From: Mycobacterium sp. Root135
GTDB lineage: Bacteria > Actinomycetota > Actinomycetes > Mycobacteriales > Mycobacteriaceae
DNA: 64,000 nucleotides
Assembly (NCBI RefSeq): GCF_001426545.1
Contig: NZ_LMEZ01000007.1
Coordinates: 587,190 to 651,189, forward strand
Direction: 5' to 3'
The notes under the pieces are model-generated. The model saw only the letters and a list, made by a program, of their open reading frames with translations, was not told the DNA's origin and searched no databases. This document shows, piece by piece, positions 60,049 to 64,000 of this stretch. Position 1 is the first letter of the stretch. Every line of letters begins with the position of its first letter. A program made the position numbers and the translations under genes.

Positions 60049-60555
60049 GTGATCGCTGCCTACCTCGCGGCGTTCATCGTCGGTGGGATAGCAGTTCTCT
60101 CGGCACTGTTCCTCGTCGACGTCGGCCACGGGGTCGGCCATGACGGTCTGCCCTTCCTCAGCCTGACCGGAGTGTCCGCCGCGCTGCTGGGCGCGGGCGC
60201 CGGCGGCCTGATCAGCTCGTGGGCCGGTCTCGGCGGCGTCGGTGCCGGGCTCGTCGCGATCGCCGCGGCCGTCGGGTTGATGCTCGCGTTTCAGGGGCTG
60301 CTGCTGCCGTACCTGCGCAGGCAGGAGTCGAACTCGCAGAAGTCGCGGTCGTCCTACATCGGCCTGCTCGGCACCGTCACCCTCGACGTCCCCGTCGGCA
60401 GCTGGGGCGAGGTGGCGTTCGTCGACTCGGAAGGAAACCGCGTGCGGGCCAAGGCGGTCACCGAAGAGCCGGGCGTCCTGGTGAAGAACTCCAGCGTCTA
60501 CATCGCCGACGTCGACGCCGACTACCTCCACGTCGTAGCCGTTCCAGACCACTAG
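60049..60555 (+). CDS. NfeD-like membrane protein
   Basis: 168 aa from GTG at 60049, AGGGGGA upstream. Three hydrophobic segments (AAYLAAFIVGGIAVLSALFLV; LISSW; GLVAIAAAVGLMLAFQGLLLPYL) are followed by a C-terminal OB-like domain (IGLLGTVTLDVPVGSWGEVAFVDSEGNRVRAKA). NfeD proteins are usual partners of flotillins, and a flotillin follows 54 nt downstream. Confidence 0.8.
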   Translation: MIAAYLAAFIVGGIAVLSALFLVDVGHGVGHDGLPFLSLTGVSAALLGAGAGGLISSWAGLGGVGAGLVAIAAAVGLMLAFQGLLLPYLRRQESNSQKSRSSYIGLLGTVTLDVPVGSWGEVAFVDSEGNRVRAKAVTEEPGVLVKNSSVYIADVDADYLHVVAVPDH

Positions 60556-60578
60556 AGCTGTTCCAGACCACTAGAGCC
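60541..60578 (+). repeat. Two tandem 19-bp units spanning the NfeD-like stop codon
   Basis: Units 60541-60559 and 60560-60578 both begin GTTCCAGACCACTAGAG and differ at the final base. The stop TAG at 60553-60555 lies inside the first unit, so the second copy carries a second in-phase-independent copy of the gene end. A small tandem duplication before the flotillin start. Confidence 0.85.
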
Positions 60579-60609
60579 GTCCCCACCACCAGAACGGAAG
60601 GCACTCCCC

Positions 60610-62172
60610 GTGTCCACTTTCCTCATCGTCGCGATCGCGGTCATCGCCGGGCTCCTCCTGCTGGTGGTGCTCCCGCTGATCTACGTGAAGAACTACATCA
60701 AGGTGCCGCCCAACGAGGTGGCCGTGTTCACCGGCCGTGGCACGCCGAAGGTGGTCCGCGGCGGGGCCCGATTCCGGGTGCCCGGCATCGAACGCGTCGA
60801 CATCATGAGCCTGGAACCGTTCAACGTCAGCATCAACCTGCAGAACGCCCTGTCCAACAACGGCGTCCCCGTCAACGTCGAGGCCGTCGGCCTGGTGCGC
60901 ATCGGGTCGGCCGACGAAGCCGTCCAGACCGCGGTGCAGCGCTTCCTCACCTCCGACCTGGAGGTCTTGCAACGGCAGATCAACGAGATCCTCGCCGGAA
61001 GCCTGCGCGGCATCACCGCGACGATGACCGTCGAGGACCTCAACTCCAACCGCGACACCCTGGCTCGCAGCGTCGTCGAGGAGGCAGGCGCCGACCTGGC
61101 CCGCATCGGCATGGAGGTCGACGTCCTCAAGATCGCCGGCATCAGCGACGCCAACGACTACCTCAAATCGCTCGGCCAGCGGCGTATCGCCGAGGTGAAG
61201 CGCGACGCGACGATCGGTACGGCCGAGGCCGAGCGCGACTCGCAGATCCAGTCGGCGAAGGCCCGTCAGGCGGGCTCCGTCGCGCAGGCCGAGGCGGACA
61301 CCGCAATCGCCGTCGCCAACCAGAAGCGCGACGTCGAACTGGCGCGGCTGCGCGCGCAGACCGAGGCCGAGAACGCCGAAGCCGACCAGGCCGGCCCCCT
61401 CGCGAACGCGCGGGCCCAGAAGGACGTCGGCATCGCCACCGAGCAGGCCGAGGCGGCACGCGTCCAAGCCCGCACAGAGGTGGAGCAACGGCGCGCCGAG
61501 CAAGCTCAGGCCGCGCTGCAGGCCGACGTCATCGCACCGGCCGAGGCCCAGCGGCAGGCGGACATCGCCCGCGCCGAGGGTCAACGTCGGTCGGCGATCC
61601 TGGCCGCCGAGGCAAAGGCCGAATCCGCGGTACGGGCCGGGCAGGCCGACGCCGATGCCCGCAAGGCCGCGGCCGACGCGCTGCGGGTCGAACAGCAGGC
61701 CGAGGCCGACAGCCTCAAGGCCAAGCTGGTCGCCGAGGCGGCCGGCAAGAAGGAACTCGCGGACGCGCTGCGAGTCGAACTGCAGGCAGAGGCAGCTGGC
61801 ATCGAGGCCAAGCTCGTCGCCGAGGCCAACGGCAAGAAGGAGATCGCGACGGCCCTCAACGGGTACAGCGCGGAAGCCGGCCGGTTGCTGATGCTCCCCG
61901 ACGTGCTGGCGTCCGTGGTCAAGGCCACCGAGGCGGCCGCCGCGCCGCTCGCCGAGATCGACCGACTGTCCATCATCGGAGGGGCGGGCGACACCCAGGA
62001 CGCGATGGGCGGCCTGCTTGGGGTCAGTCCCCTGGCGGTGGCCAAGATCATCGAGGCACTGAAGACCTCCGGCATCGACGTCGCCGCGATGCTGAACCGC
62101 GTCGGCGAGGAGACCACGACGCCCGTCGCGGCCGCGTCCAATTCGCATCCGGTGGCTCCGCCGGCGTCCTGA
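60610..62172 (+). CDS. Flotillin-like SPFH domain protein
   Basis: 520 aa from GTG at 60610. N-terminal membrane anchor (FLIVAIAVIAGLLLLVVLPLIYV), then an SPFH domain (VPPNEVAVFTGRG to DVLKIAGISDANDYLKSLG). A long Ala/Glu/Gln-rich coiled coil (about 190-420; QAEADTAIAVANQKRDVELARLR) and a flotillin C-terminus follow. Scaffold of membrane microdomains. Forms a pair with the upstream NfeD-like gene. Confidence 0.93.
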   Translation: MSTFLIVAIAVIAGLLLLVVLPLIYVKNYIKVPPNEVAVFTGRGTPKVVRGGARFRVPGIERVDIMSLEPFNVSINLQNALSNNGVPVNVEAVGLVRIGSADEAVQTAVQRFLTSDLEVLQRQINEILAGSLRGITATMTVEDLNSNRDTLARSVVEEAGADLARIGMEVDVLKIAGISDANDYLKSLGQRRIAEVKRDATIGTAEAERDSQIQSAKARQAGSVAQAEADTAIAVANQKRDVELARLRAQTEAENAEADQAGPLANARAQKDVGIATEQAEAARVQARTEVEQRRAEQAQAALQADVIAPAEAQRQADIARAEGQRRSAILAAEAKAESAVRAGQADADARKAAADALRVEQQAEADSLKAKLVAEAAGKKELADALRVELQAEAAGIEAKLVAEANGKKEIATALNGYSAEAGRLLMLPDVLASVVKATEAAAAPLAEIDRLSIIGGAGDTQDAMGGLLGVSPLAVAKIIEALKTSGIDVAAMLNRVGEETTTPVAAASNSHPVAPPAS

Positions 62173-62267
62173 TCGACGCCCACTCGATTCCGCCCTCCGA
62201 GTAACCGGCACTTCTCAGCGGCCTCGAGGGTGATATTGGGTGGACGACCAGCGCATAATTGATCGCG

Positions 62268-63965
62268 ATGACCGGACCCACTTCGCAGCCCCGCCATCCC
62301 GTGATCCTGACCGTGGACGACGATCCCGCCGTGTCGCGCGCCGTGGCGCGCGACCTACGCCGCCATTACGGCGAGCGGTATCGCATCGTTCGCGCGGAAA
62401 GCGGGCCGGACGCGCTGGCGACCCTCAAGGAACTCAAGCTCCGCGGCGACACCGTCGCGGTGCTCGTCGCCGACTACCGGATGCCTCAGATGAGCGGCAT
62501 CGAGTTCCTCGAGAAGGCGATGGACCTGTTTCCCCTGGCCAAGCGGGTGCTGCTGACCGCCTATGCGGACACTCACGCCGCCATCGACGCCATCAACGTC
62601 GTCGACCTCGACCACTATCTGCTCAAGCCGTGGGATCCGCCGGAGGAGAAGCTCTACCCGGTGATCGACGGACTGCTCGAAGAGTGGCGCGCCGTCGGGG
62701 ACCGCGCGATGCCGTACACCAAGGTCATCGGGCATCGCTGGAACCAGCGGTCGTGGGAGGTCCGCCAGTTCCTGGCGCGCAACCAGTTCCCGTTCCGCGC
62801 CTACATGGCCGATGAGCCGAAGGGCGAGCAGCTGCTCGACGCCGCGGGCCTCGACGGCCGCGACCTGCCCGTCGTGATCACCGAGAAGGGTGAGGCGATC
62901 GTCGAGCCGACCGACGGCCAGCTGGCCGAGCTGCTCGGACTGTCGACCGAACCGTCACTGCCGATGTACGACCTCGCGGTCATCGGCGGCGGCCCCGCAG
63001 GACTGGCGTCGGCGGTGTACGGCGCCTCCGAGGGCCTCGAGACCGTCCTCATCGAGCGCACCACGACCGGCGGACAAGCCGGTCGCAGCTCGCGGATCGA
63101 GAACTACCTGGGCTTCCCGATCGGCGTCTCCGGAGCCGAACTGACCAACTCCGCCCGCAGGCAGGCCGAGCGGTTCGGCGCCGAGGTCATCACCACCCGC
63201 GACGTCGTCAAACTGCACGTCGGCGAGTCCGCCCCGACCATCGAGTTCGAGGACGGCAGCACCATCGGTGCCCGCGCGGTCATCCTCGCGACCGGCGTGG
63301 AGTACCAGGAACTCAAGGTCGTCGGCTGCTGGACCGACCCGGCGGATCCGGACGGCTGCAACTACGTCGGCCGCGGCGTCTATTACGGGGCCTCGGTGTC
63401 CGACGCCGAGGAGTGTCGCGGCGAGGACGTCTACATCGTCGGCGGCGCGAACTCGGCAGGCCAGGCCGCGATGTTCATGTCCAAGACCGCCAAGTCGGTG
63501 ACGCTGCTGGTGCGCGGCCCCTCGCTGGAGGCGTCGATGTCGCACTACCTGATCGAACAGATCGAGGGCAACGACAAGATCCAGGTCAGGACCTGCACGG
63601 AAGTGGTCGACACGATCGGCGAGGACGACCACCTGTCCGGGCTGGTTCTGCTCGACCGGCAGTCCGGCGAGCGCACCACGGTGCCGTCGGGACGGCTGTG
63701 CTGCTTCATCGGCGCGAGCCCGCGGACCGAATGGCTGGACGGCGTCCTCGCCCTCGACGAGCGCGGATTCGTGCTGGCCGGGCCGGACCTCAAGGACGTC
63801 TGTGGTTGGAACCGGGAACGTCCGCCGCACCACTTGGAAACAAGTGTGCCCGGTGTGTTTGTTGCAGGAGACGTGCGCTCTGAATCCGCGAAGCGAGTGG
63901 CGGCCGCCGTCGGTGAAGGGTCGATGGCCGTGATGCTGGTGCACCGCTACCTGGCCGAAGCGTGA
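62268..63965 (+). CDS. Response regulator/thioredoxin-reductase-like fusion protein
   Basis: 565 aa from ATG at 62268. Residues about 12-130: receiver domain with Asp-Asp VDDDPAV, phosphoacceptor in VLVADYRMPQMSG and Lys in YLLKPW. Residues about 150-225: a thioredoxin-like insert (HRWNQRSWEVRQFLARNQFPFR) without a CxxC pair. From about 235: FAD/NAD-binding module (VIGGGPAGLASAVYGASEGL; VYIVGGANSAGQAAMFM). The usual redox CxxC of thioredoxin reductase is absent (YGASVSDAEECRGED). No other partner protein is adjacent. The last 35 nt of the window hold no gene. Confidence 0.88.
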   Translation: MTGPTSQPRHPVILTVDDDPAVSRAVARDLRRHYGERYRIVRAESGPDALATLKELKLRGDTVAVLVADYRMPQMSGIEFLEKAMDLFPLAKRVLLTAYADTHAAIDAINVVDLDHYLLKPWDPPEEKLYPVIDGLLEEWRAVGDRAMPYTKVIGHRWNQRSWEVRQFLARNQFPFRAYMADEPKGEQLLDAAGLDGRDLPVVITEKGEAIVEPTDGQLAELLGLSTEPSLPMYDLAVIGGGPAGLASAVYGASEGLETVLIERTTTGGQAGRSSRIENYLGFPIGVSGAELTNSARRQAERFGAEVITTRDVVKLHVGESAPTIEFEDGSTIGARAVILATGVEYQELKVVGCWTDPADPDGCNYVGRGVYYGASVSDAEECRGEDVYIVGGANSAGQAAMFMSKTAKSVTLLVRGPSLEASMSHYLIEQIEGNDKIQVRTCTEVVDTIGEDDHLSGLVLLDRQSGERTTVPSGRLCCFIGASPRTEWLDGVLALDERGFVLAGPDLKDVCGWNRERPPHHLETSVPGVFVAGDVRSESAKRVAAAVGEGSMAVMLVHRYLAEA

Positions 63966-64000
63966 GTGCCGGCGCCGCCGGCGAAGCCTAGAGAGAAGGA

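Noticed and set aside
60219..62204. Long plus-strand frame overlapping the flotillin gene
   Set aside because: Low-complexity Arg/Gly/Ala composition; it is the other-frame shadow of the flotillin coiled coil.

Overview
The window is about 64 kb of high-GC actinobacterial DNA that looks like a fast-growing mycobacterium (Mycolicibacterium-type). The reasons are GTG/TTG starts, 1-4 nt stop/start overlaps, F420-type LLM oxidoreductases, an ESX-4 type VII secretion locus, cutinase-like proteins and a DUF222/HNH (13E12-like) protein at the left edge. The backbone runs in the same order as the M. tuberculosis tsaD-alr-gadB-nnr-glmS-glmM-rpsI/rplM-ESX-4-cutinase-truA-rplQ-rpoA-rpsD/K/M-rpmJ-infA stretch. 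No rRNA, tRNA, CRISPR array or complete insertion sequence was seen.

Layout. 0-1 kb: 5'-truncated HNH protein. 1.2-9 kb (minus): tRNA t6A genes tsaD/rimI/tsaB/tsaE, a hydrolase, alr, gadB and the nnr repair enzyme. 9-13.7 kb: an accessory patch holding an SDR gene with a premature stop, a TetR gene, a CGNR regulator divergent from a haloalkane-dehalogenase-like hydrolase, a second SDR, a hydrolase-tail relic and another hydrolase. 13.7-19.6 kb: glmS, hydrolase, MFS, LLM and GNAT genes. 19.5-21.2 kb: a pair resembling orphan ESX substrates. 21.3-22.6 kb: a GAF regulator.

22.7-39 kb is the most interesting block: a B12-dependent diol/glycerol dehydratase island without microcompartment shell genes in the window. 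A cobalamin riboswitch precedes a 21-codon leader ORF, cobT and fused cobIJ. Facing them is a six-gene operon: dehydratase small, large and medium subunits, two reactivase subunits and an unknown 149-aa protein. Divergent from it are a FhuF-like Fe-S protein, an atypical LuxR-family regulator, a CobA-type methyltransferase and a histidine phosphatase (possible CobC). Then come a PduO adenosyltransferase, a 47-codon ORF, GlpF, a GlcG/HbpS-like protein, a nucleosidase and glycerol kinase. A 17-bp element of the form TGCAAC-N5-TGCAAC lies upstream of the dehydratase operon, the luxR-cobA operon and glpK. In all three it has the same orientation and lies exactly 11 nt before a -10-like hexamer, which suggests one dedicated regulon.

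39-51 kb: glmM, rpsI-rplM and ESX-4 (esxT, esxU, the Rv3446c-like gene, eccC4, eccD4, mycP4, eccB4). The eccC4 reading frame is broken as given. 51-55 kb: a CGNR regulator divergent from an EamA transporter, and three tandem cutinase-like secreted proteins. 55-60 kb (minus): truA and the rplQ-rpoA-rpsD-rpsK-rpsM-rpmJ-infA block. 60-64 kb: an NfeD-like/flotillin pair and a response-regulator/thioredoxin-reductase fusion.
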